From: Lewinellaceae bacterium
GTDB lineage: Bacteria > Bacteroidota > Bacteroidia > Chitinophagales > Saprospiraceae
Length of the DNA: 64,000 nucleotides
Direction of reading: 5' to 3'
Assembly (NCBI GenBank): GCA_020636025.1
Contig: JACJYQ010000001.1
Span: 434,001 to 498,000 of the forward strand
Shown piece by piece: positions 16,261 through 25,245 of this stretch. Numbering within the stretch: the stretch's first letter is position 1; each line of letters begins with the position of its first letter. The notes below the pieces were generated by a model. That model worked only from the letters and a program-made list of their open reading frames with translations. It did no database searches and had not been told where the DNA came from. The translations under genes were made by a program, and so were the position numbers.

Positions 16261-17238
16261 ATGAAGAACAAGCATCTCGTTTTACTTTTTGTACTCACGC
16301 TGGTTATTGGCCTATTCTCTCGGTTTAGTCCCTGGTTTAAGAGCAAAATATTCCAGGTGGCGCTCATTCAGATCGACTCTGCACGGATTAATCAGGTTTC
16401 TATCACGATTCCAGGTACTACAGATCTTTTGTTGGAAAAGAGCGATGCCGGTTGGATTGCCATGCAAGATGAGTTTGCCGTAAAAACAGCTGACTCTCTG
16501 ATCGCACCCATTTTAAGAATCTTGCAACAAATAGAGTCAATCAGGATCATTGAAACTCAGTTTCCCGATTCACTTAACTTAGGTTCCAATGAGGACATTC
16601 ATTTGACGGTTTTTTTGCAAAACGGCAAGCAGGAAAGTTTTCGGGTTGGCAAGGAAGTGATGGAAAATAATGAACCTGCCACATACATTGAACTGGACAA
16701 ACAGGCGGGCATTTACCTCGTAAAAGGCCATCTTCGCCAAGTATTCAACCGCAAACGCAATGATTTTAGAAGCAGAGGCGTGTTTAATATCGACCTGAAA
16801 GATCTGAATTCAGTGCAATTGACCATTCCTGAATTGGATACAGTACTCTATCAAAGAATTGATTCGCTTTTTTATCCGAATGGTGATGTTTCCGAGACCG
16901 GCTTAACTCAAGCCGCATTTCAGCAATGGCTGATAAACTTCACAGAACTGAACAAGCTGGACTTTGCCGATCGCTACGCAGGAAGTGATTTGCCAGATAA
17001 TTTGGCCGGGTCCATCTCTTTTGAAACCGATGAAGATATAAATCCGGCAACAATAGACTTTTACAGGTCAATGGATAGTAACGACAAAATGATGCTTAAT
17101 CGAGTTGAAACACCTGTATATCTTATCCAATCGAGTCAAAACGTATTCAACTTCTTCAAGCTGACAGATACGTTGCTATTTAAAAGAATTTTTGCCGGAC
17201 CTCATAAATTTGACAATGAGACTATTGAATCCGACTAA
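16261..17238 (+). CDS. DUF4340-like membrane-anchored protein
   Basis: A 325-residue protein from the ATG at 16261 (MKNKHLVLLFVLTLVIGLF), chosen because this gives a clean N-terminal membrane segment; an in-frame start at 16159 would add an unlikely 34-residue leader. After the helix comes a periplasmic-type region with repeated beta elements (VSITIPGTTDLLLEKSDAGW and SVQLTIPELDTVLYQ) as in DUF4340 proteins. Family members often accompany Gld-type ABC transporter genes; none is next to this one. It overlaps the convergent TPR gene by 17 bases. Role unknown. Confidence 0.6.
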   Translation: MKNKHLVLLFVLTLVIGLFSRFSPWFKSKIFQVALIQIDSARINQVSITIPGTTDLLLEKSDAGWIAMQDEFAVKTADSLIAPILRILQQIESIRIIETQFPDSLNLGSNEDIHLTVFLQNGKQESFRVGKEVMENNEPATYIELDKQAGIYLVKGHLRQVFNRKRNDFRSRGVFNIDLKDLNSVQLTIPELDTVLYQRIDSLFYPNGDVSETGLTQAAFQQWLINFTELNKLDFADRYAGSDLPDNLAGSISFETDEDINPATIDFYRSMDSNDKMMLNRVETPVYLIQSSQNVFNFFKLTDTLLFKRIFAGPHKFDNETIESD

Positions 17239-18619
17239 TTTTCTCCTGAATGGCAGGGTTTTTACTAATTTCATAGGCTTGTTTCCAGGAATCCTTAGCC
17301 TTGGCTTTGTCATTTTTCCCCATTTGAGCATCACCAAGCAATTCCAGTATTTCTGCTTTCAACAATGGATTGTTTCCGGTCATGAGTAATGCCTGGTTCA
17401 GGTTGCTGATGGCCTTATCGTAATGCCTTAGTGCTACAGAAGCGATGGCAAATTGCAAATAAGCTTTTGGCTGATTGGGAAAATAATCCAGCGATTGGTC
17501 TGCCAGTTTCTCTGCTTCAGCATATTGCTTCTGGTCAATGAGTATAGACAGGCTGTTGTCCCAAACTGAGAAGACGCCTGGATTTAATTCAATGCACTTT
17601 TTATATCTCGATAGCGCTTCTGCACTCTGATTATCCAGGTACAGCATGTCCCCGGCAACACTCCAGGCCTTTGCTTCATCAGGATGAGTAGTTGTCAAAA
17701 TTTCACCCAGCGCCAACAGGTTCTTGTTTGTTTCAGGGTCCTTGTTTCCTTCCATTTTACCCAAAAAGGGCACCAGTTCTTTCACCTTAGCATCTATGGA
17801 AACCCCTGGATCGGAGAACAAAGGCCTGATGGAAGCCAGATACTGGGCATCCGTTCCACCTTGTGTCGAAGCGAGTGAAATTTTGGCCATGGGATCATCC
17901 GGGAATCGCCTTGCAATGTCCTCCCAGGTTTTTTGCGCGTTTTTTGAGTCACCGATTCGCTCGTAAAAGTCGGCCAGTTTATATCTGTACTTGACACGTT
18001 CAGGGTAAGCATCCGCCAGTTTTTCATATTCTTCAGCGGCCTTTTTATTATTCCCTAAACCTACATAAATCAAGTGTTTTTTATCTGTGTTTGCCTCGGT
18101 TATACCGGTAAGCTTTTCCAGTTTGTCCAGAACCTTTATGGCTTTTTTAGGCTCTTCATTCAGCACGTAGAAATAAGCCAGCTTTTCGTAGAATTCATGT
18201 GTGTTCGGAAATCTTTCAACCAGGGTTTCATAACTACCCATGGCGTCTTTGTTTCTGCCTGCCTTTTCAAATAAATCTGCCTGGTACAATAAATACCATT
18301 GGTTTTGCGGGTCTTTGGCAATGGCTTTGGAAATGGCATCCGAGGCGTTTACCATATCATTCAGGGCTGCATAAGTACGCGCCAGGCCGTACCAGGCAGC
18401 ATCTGCGTCCTCATTCTCAAACAGGAATGTTTTATAAGCTTCTTTGGCTTTCTCCCAATGGCCCAGCAATCTTTCTTTCTCGGCATTCAGGAAGGCGCTT
18501 TGGCGTTTTACCTCAGACTCAGGCACGGTGGTTTTGACACCTCCGATGGTATTTTGTGCCTGTAATCCAATAGAAAGGCAAAGCAATAAGGGGAGTATGT
18601 TTTTGTGAACAGCAATCAT
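17222..18619 (-). CDS. Exported TPR-repeat protein
   Basis: A 465-residue protein with a signal peptide (residues 1-21, ending GLQAQ) followed by about ten tetratricopeptide repeats, for example DADAAWYGLARTYAALNDMV, QWYLLYQADLFEKAGRNKDA, KYRYKLADFYERIGDSKNAQ and PKAYLQFAIASVALRHYDKA. TPR arrays build protein-protein scaffolds; in the periplasm of Bacteroidota they often serve envelope assembly. It is the last gene of a leftward unit dut - nucleotidyltransferase - TPR, 48 bases after the second gene. The partner is unknown. Confidence 0.8.
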   Translation of the reverse strand: MIAVHKNILPLLLCLSIGLQAQNTIGGVKTTVPESEVKRQSAFLNAEKERLLGHWEKAKEAYKTFLFENEDADAAWYGLARTYAALNDMVNASDAISKAIAKDPQNQWYLLYQADLFEKAGRNKDAMGSYETLVERFPNTHEFYEKLAYFYVLNEEPKKAIKVLDKLEKLTGITEANTDKKHLIYVGLGNNKKAAEEYEKLADAYPERVKYRYKLADFYERIGDSKNAQKTWEDIARRFPDDPMAKISLASTQGGTDAQYLASIRPLFSDPGVSIDAKVKELVPFLGKMEGNKDPETNKNLLALGEILTTTHPDEAKAWSVAGDMLYLDNQSAEALSRYKKCIELNPGVFSVWDNSLSILIDQKQYAEAEKLADQSLDYFPNQPKAYLQFAIASVALRHYDKAISNLNQALLMTGNNPLLKAEILELLGDAQMGKNDKAKAKDSWKQAYEISKNPAIQEKISRIQ

Positions 18620-18667
18620 AGTTGTCAGGCTTAATTTTGGCGGCTTTTCTGGTTTGATTCAAACAGC

Positions 18668-19675
18668 TCAACGCTTGGAAAAGTTCGAGTAATCACCGAG
18701 GTCGAGTTCATACTTGGTGCCTGTATAGATACTGGAGTTGCCTACCATGGAAGCATCAAGAACGGCGTTTGAGATATGGGAGTTATTCTGAATAATGGTA
18801 TTGGAAATAACGGAACTGTCGACTTTGGAATTGCTGCCAACACTTACAAATGGACCAATGACTGAATTATTGAGATCAGCGTTTTCTCCAATATAGCAAG
18901 GTGGAATCAATACGCAATTTTCCAAACGTGCTGATTTGGCAACGAGTCCATTCTCCTGATTAAAGGAGAGCATTCGGGCATTTGAGTGCAAAATATTCTC
19001 TTTGTTTCCACAATCCAGCCACTCATCTACGGATGCCGTTTTAAACTTCAAACCGTTGTTTTTCAACATCTCCAGCGCCGTAGTCAGTTGAAATTCATTT
19101 TTCTCCAGGATGTTTTTCTCAATAATATGAAGCAAGGCATCCCGAAGTTTTTCTCCTTCCCGAAAGTAATAAATACCCACGATGGCTTGATCTGAAACGA
19201 AGCTTGTCGGTTTTTCCACGAACTCAGCAATGAATTCATTTTCATCTAGCTTCACAACCCCAAAAGCCGAGGGATCATCCACCTTTTGGGTCCAGATAAC
19301 GCCATCTTCAGAATCATCGAAACTGAAATCAGCCTTAAACAAAGTGTCGGCAAATGCGATCATGCATTTGCCATCTAAGCTGTTTGCAGCACAGGAAATA
19401 GCGTGGCCTACGCCCAGCGCGGTTTCTTGTTGGTAAATGCTTCCTTTTGCACCCAGTTTTTCTGCAATTCTAACCAGCTCTGTTTCAACATCAGTTCCGA
19501 AATCGCCAACGATGTAGGCGATTTCTTCAATCTTGCCCTGATAAGAATTTGCCAGGTCTTCAACCAAACGCTGAATGATGGGTTTGCCAGCTACCGGAAT
19601 CAATGGTTTCGGTACTGTTAAGGTATGCGGCCGAAGACGAGTACCGCGACCGGCCATGGGAATAATAATTTTCAT
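18668..19675 (-). CDS. Sugar-phosphate nucleotidyltransferase with left-handed beta-helix
   Basis: A 335-residue protein. Residues 1-230 form a nucleotidyltransferase domain with the signature IIPMAGRGTRLRPHTLTVPK (nucleotide loop and conserved Lys), IAFADTLF (metal-binding Asp) and FVEKPTS. Residues 245-315 carry hexapeptide repeats (ENADLNNSVIGPFVSVGSN and following) that form a left-handed beta-helix. Such enzymes make NDP-sugars for cell-surface polysaccharides; the sugar and nucleotide (GlmU-, RfbA- or GMP-like) are not determined by the sequence. It starts 11 bases after dut ends and is cotranscribed with it. Confidence 0.85.
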   Translation of the reverse strand: MKIIIPMAGRGTRLRPHTLTVPKPLIPVAGKPIIQRLVEDLANSYQGKIEEIAYIVGDFGTDVETELVRIAEKLGAKGSIYQQETALGVGHAISCAANSLDGKCMIAFADTLFKADFSFDDSEDGVIWTQKVDDPSAFGVVKLDENEFIAEFVEKPTSFVSDQAIVGIYYFREGEKLRDALLHIIEKNILEKNEFQLTTALEMLKNNGLKFKTASVDEWLDCGNKENILHSNARMLSFNQENGLVAKSARLENCVLIPPCYIGENADLNNSVIGPFVSVGSNSKVDSSVISNTIIQNNSHISNAVLDASMVGNSSIYTGTKYELDLGDYSNFSKR

Positions 19676-19686
19676 ATCGCAAAAAT

Positions 19687-20121
19687 TTAAGTACCGGTAC
19701 TGCCGAAGCCTCCGGCACCCCTTGAGCTGTCACTCAATTCTTCGACGGGCTGCCATTCTATTTGTTCAAAGCGAGCAATGACCATTTGAGCAATGCGTTC
19801 GCCTGGCTCAATTACCTGTTCCTCATTGGAAAGGTTTACAACGATGCATTTTATCTCCCCGCGATAGTCACTATCGATGGTTCCCGGTGTATTTACCAGA
19901 CTCAAACCGCGTTTGATGGCAAGGCCACTTCTCGGTCTGACCTGGGCTTCATATCCATCTGGCAATTCTATGTACAAACCAGTAGGAATTAGTTGTCGTT
20001 CCAACGGTTTTAAAGTGATTGATGCTTCAATATTTGCCCTTAAGTCCATGCCAGCGCTACCGGTAGTTTCATACTTTGGCAAGGCATGTGATGACTGATT
20101 TTTGATCTTTACTTTCAACAT
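19687..20121 (-). CDS. dut: dUTP diphosphatase
   Basis: A 144-residue trimeric-type dUTPase that removes dUTP and supplies dUMP for dTMP synthesis. All five family motifs can be followed: GSAGMDLRA (I), RPRSGLAIKRG (II), NTPGTIDSDYRGE (III), ERIAQMVIARFE (IV) and the C-terminal Gly-rich GAGGFGST (V) that closes over the active site. The length is normal. It is the first gene of a leftward operon with the nucleotidyltransferase and TPR genes. Confidence 0.97.
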   Translation of the reverse strand: MLKVKIKNQSSHALPKYETTGSAGMDLRANIEASITLKPLERQLIPTGLYIELPDGYEAQVRPRSGLAIKRGLSLVNTPGTIDSDYRGEIKCIVVNLSNEEQVIEPGERIAQMVIARFEQIEWQPVEELSDSSRGAGGFGSTGT

Positions 20122-20227
20122 TTTCTATTTTGGGTAAAATTAGAACAAGCTTTTGGAACTTGGCTATTCAATTCGACTGAAGCAGGACAATTAGCCAATG
20201 TTACCCTAATAAATCCGGAAAGGCTGG

Positions 20228-20235
20228 TAATTTTG
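20228..20235 (+). promoter_or_regulatory. Candidate -7 element (TAATTTTG)
   Basis: TAATTTTG matches TAnnTTTG and lies 24 bases before the ATG at 20260. It overlaps the TTG at 20233, which argues against that TTG being the start codon of the large T9SS-B gene. No -33 match was found. Confidence 0.35.
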
Positions 20236-20259
20236 TCGGAATTAATCATTCGTAAAAGC

Positions 20260-23200
20260 ATGAAATCGCTCTTAATCATTCCATTTGCCGTACTTCATCT
20301 GATCCTCTCTATTCAACAAACGGGGTCTTGTTATTCAGGTCATGTAGCTGAATTCGAACAGAGTTTATCAGATACACTGAATCTTGATCTTGGACCTGAT
20401 CCAAAAGTTTGCATTGGAGCTGTCTTCACACTCAATGAAAATCCAATACCGGGAGATTATATATGGCTCGGTCAGGGACTTAGTTGCAATGATTGTCCAT
20501 CACCGGAATTCACGGCCAGCAGTCAGGGGATATTTATCATTACCTGCATCCTCAATACACCATGCTGTAGCGATACAGATGTAATTCGAATTAACGTAGC
20601 TCCCGGATTTCAACCCATTGTGAACATACTGCAAGACACTGTAATTTGTCAAGGTGAAATACTGTCTCTGGGTGGCGCGCCATCGCCGGGCCATACTTAC
20701 TCCTGGTCATCCGACCCAGCAGGGTTTTCGTCAATCCTTTCGGCTCCTCCGATACAAGCGCCTCAAGTATCAACTATTTACTATGTAGACGTAACCAGCC
20801 CCGCCTGCATTTATCCGGCTCGGGATTCGGTTGTGGTAAGGGTGTATGAACCACCAGTTCTGGCCCTCAACTCAAGTGCTCAAATTTGTTTGGGTGATAG
20901 TGTCTCGCTGGGCAATACCATGGTAGATCCGGATGTAAGCTATTCCTGGTCGCCGAATAATGGTACTTTGAATGATGTAACCGTGGCAAACCCTGTAGCT
21001 CTTCCCCAAAGCACAGGTATTCATGTGTATACCATTACTGCCAGCAATCCCGGTTGTACAACAATTGATTTTGCTTCGGTGCTGGTTTCTGACTTGCAAC
21101 TCACTTTAAATGTCCCGGATACCATCACGATTTGCAAGGGTGACAGCCGTGAAATCAAAGTCACTGTTCTGCCAAATGGCACCTTGGTCAGTTGGTCTCC
21201 CTTGCAAAATCTTCAACTTTCTCCAGACGGACTTACCGGAGCGGTGTCTCCATCAAGCATTACGACATATACGATCAGCTCTTCTATTGCCGGGTGTTCA
21301 CGAAGTCAAACAGTTACAGTTTTGGTGGATTCACTTCCTGATTATCTTGCCGTGGTTCCAATAGATACCAATATATGTTTAGGCACACAGGTTTTACTTG
21401 ATAAGCCGGTCTCACAAGCACCGTTTGATCCTACGCACTTTCCGGATATTCAATTCGCCTGGGAACCATCTACCGGGTTACTGGGAACCAACGATATGTA
21501 CTCAGTCTTGGTTCAACCAATGGATTCGATGGAATATTACCGCATAACCACCAATGGCGTTTGTAAGGATACAGTATTTGCATCGGTCAATGTGATTGAC
21601 CCGCCAGACCTCACAGTATCTCCGGATACCAGTTTTCTTTGTTTTGGTGAGTCTGTGCAGCTATCAGCCATGGCCATTGGCTTTGATAGCTTGATTTGGA
21701 CGCCTGGTTTGGGCCTGACTTGTCAATCTTGTGCAAATCCGGTTGCTACGCCGGAGAGCAGCACGAACTTTGTATTGAATGCCCATTACCTGGGCTGTGT
21801 ATTGTCTGATACCGTATTTGTAGAAGTTCAACCTTTGCCTCTATATGAATTCCCGACACCGGGCATGCTTTGCGGTGGTGGAACCTTGCAATTAAATCTC
21901 GAGGCAGATACAACCGGCGCAACTTATAAATGGACTTCTACTCCACCATTTAACATCCCTTCAATTGATCAGCCATCTGTGTTGCTGGATGTAAACGGTA
22001 CTCAAACCATCCGCTTTGTAATGGAAGCAGATAATGGATGTGTCATCAGGGATTCCTTCTCTGTACAGGTTACTGGGGTAGATCTTACTTTGCCAGCCCC
22101 AGACACCATTTGCCCAGAAAATACAAAATTGTTAACCGCCCAAGCCTCCATTGGAGGCGGTACCTATTCTTGGAGTACAGGAGCAACTACTCAGGCCATT
22201 AATGTAAGTCCTTTACAGACAACTACTTACACCGTGAGTTATTTGTATAATGGCTGTACATTCCAGGATAGTGTTATGATCACTGTACAAGGACAGACAC
22301 CTGCCATCATGTTCCCGGCAGATGCAGCACTTTGCCCGGGAGACAGCATCATGCTTAATTCGGTTGAAACTCAGGGAGCCGTATATACCTGGACCTCAAA
22401 CAATGGATCATTTAGCTCTAATGAGGCCATTCCGGATGCTTTTGCCCCAGCAACTTCTACAACCTATACGGTTACTGCCACCGCTCCTGATGGATGCTCC
22501 ATTACCAAATCATTGCCGGTTACTGTATTCAATGCGAGCCTTTCCGTTTCGGATGACCTGGTCATTTGTTCTGGTGAGCCGTTTGTCTTAACTGCTACGG
22601 GTACAGCGACAGGTACCTATTTATGGATGCCGGGAAGCATCACTACACCTACTCTTCGCGACACCCTGTTTAGTGCGCAAACAGCTGAGTATACAGTTCT
22701 GTACACTTATGGCACGGCTGGAAATGAATGTTATCTGGAAGACACCGTTAATGTTACTGTATTGCAAGGATTTACGATAAAGATCGTAGCTGATCCCGAC
22801 AGCGTAGTAAATGCCGGAGAAGAAATAATGCTGGATGCCGTGGTACAGCCATCTCAAAATCAGAATGGTTTTACTTTTGAGTGGGTTGAATTGGGAGGTG
22901 ATTTTCAAGGGAACACCCAAATAGTCAATGTAACGGCTGGTTCTGATTCCAGCGTAATTTATGCTGTGAGGGTTACCTCACCAAATGGTTGTATGGCCAC
23001 AGCACAGGTACAATTCAGGGTGATCCAATCTTTGGTTAGAGTGCCAAATGCCTTTACTCCAAATGGAGACAGTTTCAATGATGTTTTCAGGCTTGCAGTG
23101 GTTGAAGGAAAAGCAACGGTTGAATCCTTTTTTATTTATGATCGCTGGGGGAATAAGGTATTTGAGAGTTTTGATCCGGATGCATCCTGGGATGGCACAA

Positions 23201-23307
23201 TAAACGGTAAAGAAGCATCCTCAGATGTATATGTATACCGAATCAGATGGCGAAACAGCGATGGCTCTTTGCAGGTTAGTTCCGGAGATGTGACTTTGTT
23301 GCGTTGA
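20260..23307 (+). CDS. Large modular surface protein with gliding-motility-type (T9SS type B) C-terminal domain
   Basis: A 1015-residue protein starting at the ATG at 20260; an upstream TTG would place a charged stretch before the signal peptide (SLLIIPFAVLHLILSIQQTG). It then has about ten Ig/PKD-like modules of 75-110 residues. Each opens with a Cys-containing strand such as TVICQGEILSL, AQICLGDSVSL, ITICKGDSREI, SFLCFGESVQL, DTICPENTKLL or LVICSGEPFVL, and most contain a YxWxP or YTWTS strand. The C-terminus is a type B sorting domain: VRVPNAFTPNGDSFNDVF, then IYDRWGNKVFES, SWDGTINGKEA and DVYVYRIRW. Expected on the cell surface; likely an adhesin or matrix protein. Confidence 0.85.
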   Translation: MKSLLIIPFAVLHLILSIQQTGSCYSGHVAEFEQSLSDTLNLDLGPDPKVCIGAVFTLNENPIPGDYIWLGQGLSCNDCPSPEFTASSQGIFIITCILNTPCCSDTDVIRINVAPGFQPIVNILQDTVICQGEILSLGGAPSPGHTYSWSSDPAGFSSILSAPPIQAPQVSTIYYVDVTSPACIYPARDSVVVRVYEPPVLALNSSAQICLGDSVSLGNTMVDPDVSYSWSPNNGTLNDVTVANPVALPQSTGIHVYTITASNPGCTTIDFASVLVSDLQLTLNVPDTITICKGDSREIKVTVLPNGTLVSWSPLQNLQLSPDGLTGAVSPSSITTYTISSSIAGCSRSQTVTVLVDSLPDYLAVVPIDTNICLGTQVLLDKPVSQAPFDPTHFPDIQFAWEPSTGLLGTNDMYSVLVQPMDSMEYYRITTNGVCKDTVFASVNVIDPPDLTVSPDTSFLCFGESVQLSAMAIGFDSLIWTPGLGLTCQSCANPVATPESSTNFVLNAHYLGCVLSDTVFVEVQPLPLYEFPTPGMLCGGGTLQLNLEADTTGATYKWTSTPPFNIPSIDQPSVLLDVNGTQTIRFVMEADNGCVIRDSFSVQVTGVDLTLPAPDTICPENTKLLTAQASIGGGTYSWSTGATTQAINVSPLQTTTYTVSYLYNGCTFQDSVMITVQGQTPAIMFPADAALCPGDSIMLNSVETQGAVYTWTSNNGSFSSNEAIPDAFAPATSTTYTVTATAPDGCSITKSLPVTVFNASLSVSDDLVICSGEPFVLTATGTATGTYLWMPGSITTPTLRDTLFSAQTAEYTVLYTYGTAGNECYLEDTVNVTVLQGFTIKIVADPDSVVNAGEEIMLDAVVQPSQNQNGFTFEWVELGGDFQGNTQIVNVTAGSDSSVIYAVRVTSPNGCMATAQVQFRVIQSLVRVPNAFTPNGDSFNDVFRLAVVEGKATVESFFIYDRWGNKVFESFDPDASWDGTINGKEASSDVYVYRIRWRNSDGSLQVSSGDVTLLR

Positions 23308-23433
23308 TAGGGTTCTCGGAAATGTACACAGATTTTTGCCCCAGATTCATCGCAGATTTTTCTGCGTTATATATGTGAAAAAGGAGGCTGATAACTCAAT
23401 TATAAAGGTAGTTGGAATCTAAATTGACATACC

Positions 23434-23859
23434 ATGAAAAAAAATATTTCCGCAATCTACTTTTTACTACTGACTGGGTTGTTGTCAGCGCAAACTGCCT
23501 CTGAAACTGTTATTCGTGAAATAATGGCAACACAGGAAGCTGCCTGGAACAAGGGCGATTTGGAGGCTTTTATGGAAGGTTATTGGAAGTCTGACAGCCT
23601 GAAATTTATTGGCTCTAAAGGCCTTAATTACGGTTGGCAGAAAACATTGGAAAACTACAAACGCTCGTATCCCGATCCGGCAGCTATGGGAAGGCTGACA
23701 TTCAGTGACGTTACTGTTGAATTGATATCTGAAGATGCAGCTTTTGTAATCGGGAAATGGCACCTGAAAAGAAAAGCTGGTGATCTAAGCGGATATTATA
23801 CCTTGCTTTGGAAGAAGATCAAGGGTGAATGGGTCATCGTGGCGGATCATTCCAGCTGA
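23434..23859 (+). CDS. Exported DUF4440/SnoaL-like (NTF2-fold) protein
   Basis: A 141-residue protein with a signal peptide (residues 1-18, LLLTGLLSAQ) and one NTF2-like domain: an opening helix (VIREIMATQEAAWNKGDLEAFMEGYW) and beta strands ending WKKIKGEWVIVADHSS, typical of DUF4440. This fold binds small ligands or acts as a non-specific isomerase-like scaffold; no function can be assigned. It overlaps the convergent dacB gene by 13 bases. A second exported DUF4440 protein is encoded at 49059. Confidence 0.8.
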   Translation: MKKNISAIYFLLLTGLLSAQTASETVIREIMATQEAAWNKGDLEAFMEGYWKSDSLKFIGSKGLNYGWQKTLENYKRSYPDPAAMGRLTFSDVTVELISEDAAFVIGKWHLKRKAGDLSGYYTLLWKKIKGEWVIVADHSS

Positions 23860-25226
23860 GCAAGCTTTTCAAGTATTTGTTGCATTTCTAGCTTCCAGGC
23901 CTTGCCTGAGCCGGTAAAATTATTGTGCATAAAACTGAAAATCAATACTTTACCACTCTTGCAAACCAGGTAACCGCTGAGGTTTTGCACCCCGCTCATA
24001 CTGCCCGATTTTGCATACACATAAGGTTGGCCATTTGCACCTTTATACCAATCCTGAATGGTGCCGTCCTGACCACCGGCAGGAAAAACATCGAATAGTC
24101 TTTCCTTGGTCTGGCTCTTCCAAAGATATTGCAGTACATAGGCAAGGTCCTGCGGACTAAGCAGGTTGTATCTTGAAAGACCACTTCCATCTACCCATCG
24201 GGGTTTCTGAGGAAATTCTGTCAATAGGCTGTCTGAAACCCAATGAATGATGCTGTCCTGGCCAAGAATGTCAAATTTCACTCCGCCGCAAAGCAGCAGC
24301 AATTGTTCCGCAACAAAATTATCGCTCTGATACATCATCAGCCTTAATACAGTATCCAGAGGGCAGGAGTTAATGGTTTGCCAGTTCAGACTATTAAGCA
24401 AGTCATTCTCTTGTTGTTTCTCTTCTTCGGTCCAACTGACAAACGGAAAAAACTTGTCACCCAGCGTGTCTCTCAGGGATGGTATGAGGTTTTCAGGCCT
24501 ATGTATTGGGAAATCATGGCTATACCCGTTTGAAATGGTATCCGGATAGGGTATATAGTATACATTGTCGGACTCATCCCGCTGCGGGCTCAGTCCAGTC
24601 TTGGCATTATCAAACCCTTCTCTGATTCCGCTAATAACGTCATCCAGGATATCAGGTTCCAGGGCCCAGCCATTGCCACTCTTTTTAAGCCTGACCTTGT
24701 TCCCAAAAATGGGCATAGAGGAGCGTTCCACAGAATATGGTTCAGCATAATCATCCCAGGCCCATCCCGGTCCAAATCGATCCTCCTGAAGTGTATTGAG
24801 GAGTATATAATTCCATCCTTCAAGACTCTTTAGGTGTTTTTGAACAGGCTGCCAGGCTTTGAATAGAGGATGCAAAAAAGTAGGGTCACCGGTTGGTGCG
24901 TAATATCCTGTAGTATCACCTTGTTCTATCCGGCTGGCTATTTTGATTCCGGGAACCGAATCTTGGAGTACCGATAAACAAGTTGCCAGGGTTAAAATTT
25001 TGGTATTGGAAGCCGGGATAAACAACTTGTCTCCATTATAGTTAACAAGTGTTTTTCCGCTCTCCGGATCCATGACCAGCATGCCGCTGAAAGACTTGGC
25101 AAATACAGTTGAGCGCTCCACTTCCTTTTGAATACTTCTGTATTTTCGATCCCCTGAACCCGGTTTAAACACAGCACAGGAACTGATAGAAATCGACAGG
25201 AGAATTATTGGAATTATGGAACGCAT
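23847..25226 (-). CDS. dacB: D-alanyl-D-alanine carboxypeptidase/endopeptidase (PBP4 family)
   Basis: A 459-residue penicillin-binding protein of the S13 family, which trims or cuts peptidoglycan cross-links in the periplasm. The catalytic motifs are all present: SxxK as PASNTKILTL (near residue 92), SxN as YQSDNFVAEQLLL, and the KTG variant KSG in YAKSGSMSGVQNLSGYL. The N-terminus is a lipoprotein signal with Cys at about 17 (ISISSCAVF), so it should be membrane-anchored. It follows two CotH-family genes with gaps of 19 and 45 bases and may belong to their transcript. Confidence 0.9.
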   Translation of the reverse strand: MRSIIPIILLSISISSCAVFKPGSGDRKYRSIQKEVERSTVFAKSFSGMLVMDPESGKTLVNYNGDKLFIPASNTKILTLATCLSVLQDSVPGIKIASRIEQGDTTGYYAPTGDPTFLHPLFKAWQPVQKHLKSLEGWNYILLNTLQEDRFGPGWAWDDYAEPYSVERSSMPIFGNKVRLKKSGNGWALEPDILDDVISGIREGFDNAKTGLSPQRDESDNVYYIPYPDTISNGYSHDFPIHRPENLIPSLRDTLGDKFFPFVSWTEEEKQQENDLLNSLNWQTINSCPLDTVLRLMMYQSDNFVAEQLLLLCGGVKFDILGQDSIIHWVSDSLLTEFPQKPRWVDGSGLSRYNLLSPQDLAYVLQYLWKSQTKERLFDVFPAGGQDGTIQDWYKGANGQPYVYAKSGSMSGVQNLSGYLVCKSGKVLIFSFMHNNFTGSGKAWKLEMQQILEKLAQLE

Positions 25227-25245
25227 ACCAGATATATTCTATCAA

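Noticed and set aside
23308..23433. Weak repeat in the gap after the large T9SS-B gene (ACAGATTTTT and GCAGATTTTT)
   Set aside because: Only two imperfect copies spaced unevenly are visible; too little to call a repeat or regulatory element.
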